Assembly: GCA_902795875.1 (NCBI GenBank)
Contig: CADBND010000145.1
Coordinates: forward strand, 1-6,262
Length of the DNA: 6,262 nt
Reading direction: 5' to 3'
Source: an uncultured Erysipelotrichaceae bacterium
GTDB taxonomy: Bacteria > Bacillota_I > Bacilli_A > Erysipelotrichales > Erysipelotrichaceae
The stretch's first letter is position 1. Each line of letters starts with the position of its first letter. This document shows positions 1 to 5,497 of the stretch, in pieces. A model generated the notes under the pieces. The model ran no database searches and was not told the DNA's origin. It worked only from the letters and a program-made list of their open reading frames with translations. Made by a program: the position numbers and the translations under genes.

Positions 1-114
1 AAGGTTGTCTGTGTTCGCAGCTGGTGCAGGAGTGCTTCCGCCACCAGAAGAACAGCCGACAAAAGTCGTTAATGCCAAAACAACGCTTAGCATTACCATA
101 AGAATTTTTTTCAT
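1..114 (-). CDS. Secreted lipoprotein, N-terminal fragment (gene runs off the left edge)
   Basis: The minus strand encodes 38 codons from an ATG at 114-112, and the frame is still open at base 1. The peptide begins MKKILMVMLSVVLALTTFVG and continues CSSGGGSTPAP. This is a classic lipoprotein signal peptide: a KK n-region, a hydrophobic core, a lipobox-like FVGC with the acceptor Cys at residue 21, then a flexible Ser/Gly/Pro/Ala linker. The mature protein should therefore be lipid-anchored on the outer face of the membrane. The Phe at lipobox position -3 is less usual than Leu. An AGAAGGA ribosome binding site lies about 8 bases upstream of the ATG, and a good promoter lies at 166-195. In Bacillota such lipoproteins are often ABC-transporter substrate-binding proteins, but the functional domain is outside the window and no substrate can be assigned. 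The gene lies downstream of the glucosidase gene on the same strand, separated from it by a terminator. Confidence 0.85.
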   Translation of the reverse strand, partial: MKKILMVMLSVVLALTTFVGCSSGGGSTPAPAANTDNL

Positions 115-165
115 TCAATTATCCTTCTTTCTATCAATAGCTGTGATACTATCGCAAGCATTTAC

Positions 166-195
166 ATTATACTACCCTTTTATGTGACGTGTTAA
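166..195 (-). promoter_or_regulatory. Sigma-A-type promoter of the lipoprotein gene
   Basis: Read on the minus strand, TTAACA (195-190) is followed after 18 bases by a perfect TATAAT (171-166). It matches the -35 consensus TTGACA at 5 of 6 positions and the -10 at 6 of 6. Transcription should begin near 159, giving a leader of about 45 bases before the ATG at 114. This is the best promoter match in the window. A direct repeat just upstream (204-220) could bind a regulator. Confidence 0.65.
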
Positions 196-203
196 GGCTC
201 CAA

Positions 204-220
204 TCACACCGTTTTCACAC
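204..220. repeat. Direct repeat TCACAC x2, possible operator upstream of the lipoprotein promoter
   Basis: TCACAC occurs at 204-209 and again at 215-220, an 11-base period close to one helical turn. On the minus strand it reads GTGTGA twice and lies 8 bases upstream of the -35 box of the lipoprotein gene, where an activator usually binds. A TGTGA at 183-187 (plus strand) forms an additional inverted half-site across the -35 region. No regulator is known here; an operator role is inference. Confidence 0.3.
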
Positions 221-367
221 AAAAAACACAGAATTAGCCCTTAAATAATGGCTTTTTGCCACTTTACATATTTTTTAAATTTTTTCGCTCTTTTTCACTT
301 AATGGTTGATAACTGTCCAAATATCTTACAGTACCACTGTGCAAAGGGGTGGTAAAAAAACGGACAC

Positions 368-391
368 AAAAAAAGGGAGTTTTCACTCCCT
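368..391 (-). terminator. Rho-independent terminator of the glucosidase gene
   Basis: On the minus strand AGGGAGT, a GAAA loop and ACTCCCT form a 7-bp stem with a GNRA-type tetraloop, followed directly by a run of T (the A-run at 368-374 on the plus strand). It begins 7 bases after the glucosidase stop codon. The reverse orientation has no U-run after the stem, so it should act only on minus-strand transcripts. Confidence 0.85.
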
Positions 392-397
392 GAACCT

Positions 398-1858
398 CTA
401 ATCGAGATCTTCACCGTTTGATTCAATGACCTTCTTATACCAGTAGAAGGAATCCTTCTTTGAACGCTTCTGCGTTCCTGTTCCGTCATCGTGCTTGTCG
501 ACATAGATGAAACCGTAACGTTTCCGCATCTCACCGGTCGAAGCCGCCACCAGGTCGATCGGACCCCAGGTCGTATAAGCCCTCAGATCGACACCGTTTT
601 CAACTGCCTTCTTCATCGAAGCGATATGTTTCCGGAAATAGTCGATGCGGTAAGGATCGTGGATCGATCCGTCCTCTTCCACCTTGTCATAAGCACCGAT
701 ACCGTTCTCCACCACCATCAGCGGCCTCTTGTAGCGGTCATAGATCATCTCCAGATAGTACTGCAAGCCATCCGGGTCGAACGCCCATCCCCAATCGGAA
801 TAAGTCAGATATTCGTTCCTGGTACCCGTAGACATATTGCCCTTGGTGACTTCCTCACCCTTGTGAGTCGTAACGGACTGGGACATATAGTAAGAGAATG
901 TATACATATCGACCGTACCCTCCATCAAGGAACGGATATCGTCCTCCGTGATATCAAGTTTCACATTGTGCTCCTTCCAAAGCCTTTGCGCATAAGTCGG
1001 ATAATGACCGAAACATTGCACATCGCCGCAATAGAAGATGCCCTTCTCCCATTTGTGTCTGTTAAACAGGATGTCCTTGGGATCATCGCTGTGGGGATAA
1101 TAGGTGATGCCGCAGATCATACAGCCGATCTTGTTTTCCGGATCGATCTCATGGCCGATCTTTACTGCCTTTGCCGAAGCGACGAACTGATTATGGAGAT
1201 GCTGGTAGGCATCCTGATAATAGCTGTCATCCATATCCTCCGGCAGGAAATTGATCGTATTGTTGATCTCATTGAACGTCAGCCAGTATTTCACCTGGCC
1301 TTTGTATTCCTCAAAACAGGTCTTTGCGAACTTCACAAATAACGGAATCAGTTCCCGATTCTTCCAATCCCCCAGCTTCTCCTCCAGATACAAAGGCGTA
1401 TCGAAGTGCCAGATCGTGACTAAAGGCTCGATCTCATATTTCTTCAGTTCATTGAAAACATTGTGATAGAATTCGATGCCTTTCGGATTCGGCTTTTCCT
1501 CCAGTCCTGTCGGATAGAGTCTTGACCAGGATATGGACATGCGGAAGATCTTGAAACCCATTTCCGCAAACAGTTTGATGTCTTCTTTATAAGTATGATA
1601 GAAATCGATCGCCTCATGATTGGGATAGAGATAACCGTCCAGGCAGGCATAATGAGCACCCTCCGGCAGTTTCTGCAGTCTTGTCAGCGTTCCCGGTTTT
1701 CCATCCTTGTCGATATAAGTGATGATACGCGGATGTGTGGCATCTGCACCCGTCGTGACATCGGTCAGTGCGGGACCCCTTCCATCCTCATTCCAGGCTC
1801 CTTCGATCTGATTGGCAGCTGTCGCACCGCCCCATAAAAAATCCTTGCGAAATGACAT
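398..1858 (-). CDS. Glycoside hydrolase family 1, probable 6-phospho-beta-glucosidase
   Basis: This complete 486-residue protein has the usual length for GH1 and no signal peptide, so it is cytoplasmic. The N-terminal GH1 signature FLWGGATAANQIEGA is at 7-21. The acid/base Glu is E197 in TFNEIN, and the nucleophile is E384 in VVENG. Near the C-terminus S440, K446 and Y448 in STGEMRKRY fit the S-x5-K-x-Y phosphate-binding pattern that separates 6-phospho-beta-glucosidases from plain beta-glucosidases. The enzyme would cleave beta-glucoside 6-phosphates, such as cellobiose or aryl-glucoside phosphates, made during uptake by a phosphotransferase system. No PTS gene or antiterminator is in the window, so the transporter must be elsewhere. 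The ATG at 1858-1856 follows AAGGAG at 6-7 bases. The gene is divergent from the PHP gene and appears monocistronic. A 6-phospho-beta-galactosidase is possible but less likely. Confidence 0.93.
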   Translation of the reverse strand: MSFRKDFLWGGATAANQIEGAWNEDGRGPALTDVTTGADATHPRIITYIDKDGKPGTLTRLQKLPEGAHYACLDGYLYPNHEAIDFYHTYKEDIKLFAEMGFKIFRMSISWSRLYPTGLEEKPNPKGIEFYHNVFNELKKYEIEPLVTIWHFDTPLYLEEKLGDWKNRELIPLFVKFAKTCFEEYKGQVKYWLTFNEINNTINFLPEDMDDSYYQDAYQHLHNQFVASAKAVKIGHEIDPENKIGCMICGITYYPHSDDPKDILFNRHKWEKGIFYCGDVQCFGHYPTYAQRLWKEHNVKLDITEDDIRSLMEGTVDMYTFSYYMSQSVTTHKGEEVTKGNMSTGTRNEYLTYSDWGWAFDPDGLQYYLEMIYDRYKRPLMVVENGIGAYDKVEEDGSIHDPYRIDYFRKHIASMKKAVENGVDLRAYTTWGPIDLVAASTGEMRKRYGFIYVDKHDDGTGTQKRSKKDSFYWYKKVIESNGEDLD

Positions 1859-1888
1859 GATGATCTCCTTTTCTTACAATATTAAGAT

Positions 1889-1916
1889 ATCATACGATGC
1901 CTTTTCATTCAGACAA
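1889..1916 (-). promoter_or_regulatory. Candidate promoter of the glucosidase gene
   Basis: On the minus strand TTGTCT (1916-1911), a 16-base spacer and TATGAT (1894-1889) match the sigma-A consensus at 4 of 6 and 5 of 6 positions. The implied leader is short, about 20-25 bases before the ATG at 1858. The -35 box falls inside the dyad at 1902-1931, so a factor bound there could regulate it. No ribonucleic antiterminator or terminator hairpin of the BglG/LicT type fits in this short leader. Confidence 0.4.
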
Positions 1917-1931
1917 TATTGAAAATGAAAA
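1902..1931. promoter_or_regulatory. Imperfect dyad in the divergent promoter region, possible operator
   Basis: TTTTCATT (1902-1909) is matched by its inverse AATGAAAA (1924-1931), and between them lies the perfect 8-base palindrome CAATATTG (1914-1921). The inner and outer dyad centres differ by one base. ACAATATT recurs at 1876-1883. The element covers the likely -35 box of the glucosidase gene and lies just upstream of the PHP gene promoter, so one bound protein could affect both. A regulator is not identified. Confidence 0.35.
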
Positions 1932-1943
1932 AGCCTTCTCTTG

Positions 1944-1952
1944 TGATATCAT
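1944..1952 (+). promoter_or_regulatory. Candidate extended -10 promoter of the PHP gene
   Basis: TGA-TATCAT fits the extended -10 form TGn-TATAAT with 5 of 6 bases in the hexamer. It implies a start near 1959 and a leader of about 20 bases before the ATG at 1980. A TTGAAA at 1919-1924 is too far from this hexamer (22 bases) but is 17 bases from a weaker TGTGAT (1942-1947). Which -10 is used cannot be decided from the sequence. Confidence 0.4.
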
Positions 1953-1979
1953 TGAAAGGCATAGAAAGGGAAGAAAGAT

Positions 1980-2765
1980 ATGTTTCCATACAACTATCAC
2001 ACCCACACAGCCCGCTGCGGACACGCAACAGGCACCGACGAAGAATACGTAAAGGCCGCCATCAAAGCCGGATACAAAGTCCTCGGCTTTTCCGACCATG
2101 CGCCATACCGTAAGTATTCCAACCCCAGATCACATATGGAATGGGACGAACTGCCCGGCTATATCGACAGCGTAATGTCCCTCAAAGAGAAATACAAGGA
2201 TCAGATAGAGATCCTTTTAGGAATGGAAAGCGAATACTATCCCTATTGTCACGACGAACGTAAGGAACTGTCTGAGATGCTCGACTACATGCTTCTTGGC
2301 CAGCATTTCTCCACACCGACCGGCGAAGAGATCCACTTCTTCCAGAAAAATAGTGAAGAAGAGATCCTGATCTACGGAAGACAGGTCGTCGAAGCAGTAC
2401 ACACCGGCATGTTCACCTACCTGTGTCATCCCGACGTCTTCCTCAACCGCCAGGAAGCCTTCACCGACGCCTGCGGCCAGGTCGCCCACATGATCGGTCA
2501 GGCATGCCAGGAAGAAGGACTTCCGGTAGAAGTCAACATCCGCGGCGTCACTAAAGGACTCAAAGACTTCCCTGACGGCAAGCAGTACTGGTACCCCAAC
2601 AAAGACTTCTGGACGATCCTTTCCCAATACGACCTCAAGGTCGTCGTCGGCATCGACGCCCACGATCCGCAAGACCTGCTGGACGTCCACTTCGTCGAAG
2701 AAGGACTGAAACATCTTGAAGACCTTCATCTCAATTACATAACCCAACCCTTTATTCACAGATAA
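1980..2765 (+). CDS. PHP-domain phosphatase, histidinol-phosphatase (HisJ/HisK) family
   Basis: This 261-residue cytoplasmic protein spans a complete PHP fold of normal length. The metal-binding residues of a trinuclear PHP site are visible in order: H7 and H9 (YHTHT), H15 (CGH), D39/H40 (FSDHAPY), E83 (GMESEY), H109 (GQHF), H150 (LCHPD), and D226 and H228 (GIDAHDP). The family hydrolyses histidinol phosphate in histidine synthesis, but many stand-alone members act on other phosphoesters. No other his gene is in the window, so the substrate is uncertain. The ATG at 1980 follows AAAGGGAAG at a suitable distance. The gene diverges from the glucosidase gene across 121 bases and has its own terminator overlapping its stop codon, so it is probably transcribed alone. 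Codons are notably rich in C at the third position. Confidence 0.88.
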   Translation: MFPYNYHTHTARCGHATGTDEEYVKAAIKAGYKVLGFSDHAPYRKYSNPRSHMEWDELPGYIDSVMSLKEKYKDQIEILLGMESEYYPYCHDERKELSEMLDYMLLGQHFSTPTGEEIHFFQKNSEEEILIYGRQVVEAVHTGMFTYLCHPDVFLNRQEAFTDACGQVAHMIGQACQEEGLPVEVNIRGVTKGLKDFPDGKQYWYPNKDFWTILSQYDLKVVVGIDAHDPQDLLDVHFVEEGLKHLEDLHLNYITQPFIHR

Positions 2766-2789
2766 GACAGTAGCCATACTGTCTTTTTT
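2764..2789 (+). terminator. Rho-independent terminator overlapping the PHP stop codon
   Basis: AAGACAGTA, a GCCA loop and TACTGTCTT form a 9-bp perfect stem continued by a T-run to 2789. The last two bases of the TAA stop (2763-2765) form the base of the stem, so a terminating ribosome would cover the 5' arm. The stem is AT-rich for an intrinsic terminator, but the match is perfect. Confidence 0.8.
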
Positions 2790-2806
2790 CTGTTGAAAGC
2801 GTACTG

Positions 2807-2836
2807 TTGAACCGGAAAAGAGAGCTATATTATCAT
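2807..2836 (+). promoter_or_regulatory. Candidate promoter of the BtpA-family gene
   Basis: TTGAAC (2807-2812) and TATCAT (2831-2836) are separated by 18 bases and match the consensus at 4 and 5 of 6 positions. An alternative -10, TATTAT (2828-2833), gives a 15-base spacer. The sequence TGTTGAA is repeated at 2791-2797 and 2805-2811, a 14-base step that includes the -35 box. A local promoter is expected because a terminator closes the upstream gene. Confidence 0.5.
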
Positions 2837-2867
2837 AGAATCAGGATAATTAAGGAGGCCGATCGCC

Positions 2868-3707
2868 ATGCCATTAGATTTCTTTGCGGATACAAGCAAC
2901 TGGCTTGAAGAACTGTTTCATACGAAAAAACCCATCATCGCTATGTGCCACCTTCTGCCCCTTCCCGGAGATCCCTACTACGATGAAGAAAAGGGAATGG
3001 AAGCAATCATTCAAAGAGCCAGGGAAGACATCAAAGTCCTGCAGGAAGGTGGAGTCGACGGGATCATGTTTTCCAATGAATATTCATTGCCCTATCTGAC
3101 CAAGATGGAACCCATCACTTTAGCTGCCATGGCCTACGTCATCGGACGTGTCAAAGAAGAAGTAAAGATCCCCTTTGGCGTCAACTGCCTCTGGGATCCC
3201 ATCTCCTCTCTTGAAGTGGCAAAAGCCGTCGGAGGATCCTTTATCAGGGAGATCATTTCCGGCGTCTACGCATCCGACTTTGGCATCTGGAACACCAACG
3301 CCGGTGCTACCGCCAGACACAGACACCGCATCGGTGCCGATCATATCAAAATGTTATACAACATCGTACCTGAAGCTGCCGTCTACATCGCCGAAAGAGA
3401 TATTGCGCAGATCGCCAAAACGACTGAATTCAACTGCAAGCCCGATGCGATATGCGTATCCGGACTCACAGCCGGCACCGAGACCGACACCCAGGTCCTC
3501 ACACAAGTCAAAAATGCCGTCGATCATACCCCGATCTTCTGCAATACCGGCTGCAACAAAGACAACATCGTAAGACAGCTGTCTGTTTCCGACGGTGCGG
3601 TATGTGCCACGACTTTCAAGAAAGACGGCAAATTCGAAAACCCCGTTGACTATCAAAGAGTCAAAGAGTTCATGGACATCGTAAAAGAATACCGGAAAAC
3701 TCTGTAA
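2868..3707 (+). CDS. BtpA/SgcQ-family TIM-barrel protein
   Basis: The 279-residue product has the length and motif order of the BtpA family, related to SgcQ of the E. coli sgc sugar locus. Visible motifs are HLLPLPG (28-34), GGVDGIMFSNEYSLPYL (61-77), GVNCLWDP (104-111), ICVSGLTAG (195-203), NTGCN (226-230) and SDGAVCATTFKKDG (241-254), then NPVD (258-261). The last two glycine-rich segments resemble a TIM-barrel phosphate-binding site. BtpA itself was linked to photosystem I biogenesis in cyanobacteria, which does not apply here. SgcQ-like members are thought to be sugar-phosphate enzymes, but I know of no firmly established reaction. The ATG at 2868 follows a consensus TAAGGAGG by 9 bases. 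There is no signal peptide or membrane segment. The gene has its own promoter and terminator and no sugar-transport neighbour, so no substrate can be inferred from context. Confidence 0.88.
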   Translation: MPLDFFADTSNWLEELFHTKKPIIAMCHLLPLPGDPYYDEEKGMEAIIQRAREDIKVLQEGGVDGIMFSNEYSLPYLTKMEPITLAAMAYVIGRVKEEVKIPFGVNCLWDPISSLEVAKAVGGSFIREIISGVYASDFGIWNTNAGATARHRHRIGADHIKMLYNIVPEAAVYIAERDIAQIAKTTEFNCKPDAICVSGLTAGTETDTQVLTQVKNAVDHTPIFCNTGCNKDNIVRQLSVSDGAVCATTFKKDGKFENPVDYQRVKEFMDIVKEYRKTL

Positions 3708-3720
3708 ATAACTTCATCAC

Positions 3721-3754
3721 AAAAGGCAGGTCCCTTCAAGGATCTGCCTTTTTT
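3721..3754 (+). terminator. Rho-independent terminator of the BtpA-family gene
   Basis: A 13-bp stem (3721-3733 with 3740-3752) around a CTTCAA loop runs into six T residues. It contains one G-U wobble (3730/3743) in the plus-strand RNA. In the minus-strand RNA the same pair is a C-A mismatch and only four U residues follow, so the hairpin favours plus-strand transcripts. It may still weakly stop the converging asparaginase operon, for which no other terminator is visible. Confidence 0.88.
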
Positions 3755-3772
3755 AGCCATGTGTTTTTAAAA

Positions 3773-3788
3773 CTATTTTATAAAATAG
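3773..3788. repeat. Perfect 16-bp palindrome between convergent genes
   Basis: CTATTTTATAAAATAG is a perfect palindrome with no spacer, lying 4 bases beyond the asparaginase stop codon and 19 bases from the end of the BtpA terminator. Without a loop it is poorly suited to RNA termination, although a small hairpin is possible. It could be a protein-binding site or a chance AT-rich palindrome. Confidence 0.45.
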
Positions 3789-3791
3789 AGA

Positions 3792-4781
3792 TCAGTATTC
3801 CGCAAAGATCTTGCGGATCTCATCGATGCCAAGATCCATAGTCAGACACAGACGAAGCAGAACAGCTGCCTTCTGTGGTGGCAGATTGTCGGCAGCGATC
3901 GTCCTTTCCGACAAGAGCGTCTTTTCCGGAACAAGAGAAGCATTGATACGGGAAGAAATGACGATCGGCACAGACGCCTTTTCGATCGCCTCTTTGAACT
4001 TCAGGGAATACTCACCGGCTCCCGCCCCGGCAATGACCACGCCTTTGCTGTTTGCGATCGCATATTCCAATAATGCCGGATCGGCATCGACATAGAAATA
4101 TAAGATCGATACCTTCGGAAGCTTCTCGAGATCCCCAACCATAAAACAGGAATCAACGGTATGAGTCTTATCGGGATTCTCATAGAAATGGACATCCCCG
4201 TCCCGAACGATACCGATGGCTCCCATCTCACCCGATGAGATCGCCATCAGCGAAAAGGAATTGAGCTTGGAGACCTGTCTTGCGGAATAGATATGATCGG
4301 AAAAGACCGCCAGGACTCCCTTGCCGATCGCCTTTTCTGAAATCGCAACACAGACCGCCTCATACAGATTCATCGGTCCGTCCGCCGAGATCGACGTCGC
4401 CGGCCGCATCGAACCGGTCAGTACCACCGGCTTTTTCGTCTTGACCACCAGATTGAGGAAGTAAGCCGTCTCCTCCAGGGTATCCGTACCGTGCGTGATC
4501 ACAAAACCCGCGATCTGCGGATCTTTCGACAGTTCATTGACCGTCCTTGCCAGCTTCAGCCAGATCCGGTCGGTGATATCATCCGAGTTGACGTTGCAGA
4601 TCTGCATCGTCTCAATGAAAGCCACCGATTTAAGCTGCGGCACTTCCTTTAACAGATCATCCACGCTTAAAGAACCGGGCTGATAACCCATGATCTTGCC
4701 CGACTCTCCGACACCGGCGATCGTCCCACCGGTCGCCAGGATGATGACCTTTCCTTTTTTCAGAAGCTTTTCTTTATTCAT
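3792..4781 (-). CDS. ansB: L-asparaginase, type II-like sequence but cytoplasmic
   Basis: This 329-residue enzyme hydrolyses L-asparagine to aspartate and ammonia. It aligns from memory with E. coli AnsB along its whole length. The nucleophile T20 is in ATGGTIAG, the flexible-loop Tyr is probably Y33, the substrate-binding Ser is S66 (NSDD), T99 and D100 are in HGTDT, and K172 is in VSKLN, so the Thr-Lys-Asp catalytic set is complete. The segment MRPATSISADGPMNLY (125-140) is characteristic of type II enzymes. There is no signal peptide, unlike periplasmic AnsB. The ATG overlaps the upstream TGA by 4 bases (4778-4781), and no AGGAG-like site precedes it, which suggests translation by reinitiation from the metallophosphatase gene. 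It is the last gene of a three-gene operon with two phosphatases. The symbol reflects sequence class; glutaminase side activity cannot be judged. Confidence 0.95.
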   Translation of the reverse strand: MNKEKLLKKGKVIILATGGTIAGVGESGKIMGYQPGSLSVDDLLKEVPQLKSVAFIETMQICNVNSDDITDRIWLKLARTVNELSKDPQIAGFVITHGTDTLEETAYFLNLVVKTKKPVVLTGSMRPATSISADGPMNLYEAVCVAISEKAIGKGVLAVFSDHIYSARQVSKLNSFSLMAISSGEMGAIGIVRDGDVHFYENPDKTHTVDSCFMVGDLEKLPKVSILYFYVDADPALLEYAIANSKGVVIAGAGAGEYSLKFKEAIEKASVPIVISSRINASLVPEKTLLSERTIAADNLPPQKAAVLLRLCLTMDLGIDEIRKIFAEY

Positions 4782-5497
4782 CGTACGTAATAAATATCTT
4801 TGATAACACCATCGTCACCGATTGCCAGACAAGCCAGATAACCGTACCCCTTACCCATTGCACAGCCGCAGTCGATATCATACCAGCTGTAATTATTCGG
4901 ATAGAACTTCGTATAGACCTCATCCTCTCCCGTGATCCTTCTGGTGATGATATGGCCGGAAACAAAGATCGTTTCCTTCTCCGTCTTGGGCAGATCCTCT
5001 ATTGAAGAAGTATTCGGATAAGACATATTCCAGATAAAATCCTGTATCCCCATCAGATCATTCTTATGATCGCGGGTATAGACATCTCCCTCTTCGGTCA
5101 GAACACCGGTATGGGAAAGGATATAACGCTTATCTCCCAGAAAGAGATCCTTCTTGATCAGCGTATCATTCAAAAGGAAATCGACGATCCTCTCCTGTGT
5201 CTTTTTATCCTGTTCCAGAAAAGAAAAATACGTCTGTCTGCCGCCATTCACCCCATAGAACCAGCTGACCGTATCGCTTTTCTCCAGATATGTCAGCATC
5301 ATATGTTCATGATTCCCCAGAAACATCACGACATTCTCTCTGCCCATGATGTCCAGAAGCATTTCGATCGAATCCGGACCGCGGTCTATGACATCTCCCA
5401 ACACATAAAGCGTATCGGAAGAAGAAAACCCTATCCTCTCCAGCATCTTCTTGAAACGGTCATACTGACCATGTATATCGGACAGGATATAGATCAC
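4778..5497 (-). CDS. Calcineurin-like metallophosphatase, Ser/Thr protein phosphatase (PPP) type
   Basis: The 239-residue cytoplasmic protein carries all PPP-family metal motifs: D7 and H9 in DIHG, D35 in GDVIDRG (34-40), N62, H63 and E64 in GNHE, H129 in LSHTG, and H182 in SGHI. These bind two metal ions and activate water to cleave phosphoester bonds. Bacterial relatives include PrpA/PrpB-type and lambda-type protein phosphatases and the diadenosine tetraphosphatase ApaH, so the target could be phosphoproteins or dinucleotides; the size favours the PrpA/lambda group. The start is GTG at 5497-5495, overlapping the upstream TGA by 4 bases, and is supported by GGAG (5509-5506) 8 bases upstream. 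DIHG close to the N-terminus fits family practice, so this start is credible. It sits between a tyrosine-phosphatase-like gene and an asparaginase gene in one operon. Confidence 0.9.
   Translation of the reverse strand: MIYILSDIHGQYDRFKKMLERIGFSSSDTLYVLGDVIDRGPDSIEMLLDIMGRENVVMFLGNHEHMMLTYLEKSDTVSWFYGVNGGRQTYFSFLEQDKKTQERIVDFLLNDTLIKKDLFLGDKRYILSHTGVLTEEGDVYTRDHKNDLMGIQDFIWNMSYPNTSSIEDLPKTEKETIFVSGHIITRRITGEDEVYTKFYPNNYSWYDIDCGCAMGKGYGYLACLAIGDDGVIKDIYYVR

Larger units (their letters stand above)
115..397. other. Intergenic region between the lipoprotein and glucosidase genes
   Basis: This 283-base AT-rich gap contains no credible gene. From right to left it holds the glucosidase terminator (368-391), an 11-base-loop inverted repeat TACCAC/GTGGTA (332-354), an AT-rich stretch (about 241-300) with no recognised element, a TCACAC direct repeat (204-220), and the lipoprotein promoter and leader (115-195). 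Short reading frames here are overlaps with neighbouring genes in wrong frames or lack ribosome binding sites. Confidence 0.7.

Noticed and set aside
5..187. A 60-codon plus-strand frame at the left edge
   Set aside because: The opposite strand encodes a textbook lipoprotein signal peptide with a ribosome binding site and promoter. The plus-strand frame has none of these.
231..276. AGCC/GGCT followed by T5 as a plus-strand terminator
   Set aside because: The stem is only 4 bp with a 10-base loop, and no plus-strand gene lies upstream of it.
332..354. Inverted repeat TACCAC/GTGGTA followed by A7, as a second terminator
   Set aside because: On the minus strand no T-run follows the stem, and on the plus strand it is followed by A residues. 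The 11-base loop and 6-bp stem make it weak, so it does not qualify as a terminator either way.
491..1342. A 283-codon open frame on the plus strand inside the glucosidase gene
   Set aside because: It is fully antisense to a gene with complete GH1 catalytic motifs, has a low-complexity hydrophobic composition with no recognised motif, and has no convincing start signal. It is a codon-bias shadow.
2217..2777. A 186-codon open frame on the minus strand over the PHP gene
   Set aside because: It is antisense to a gene whose metal ligands are all intact, and its start lies within the PHP gene terminator. No independent evidence supports it.
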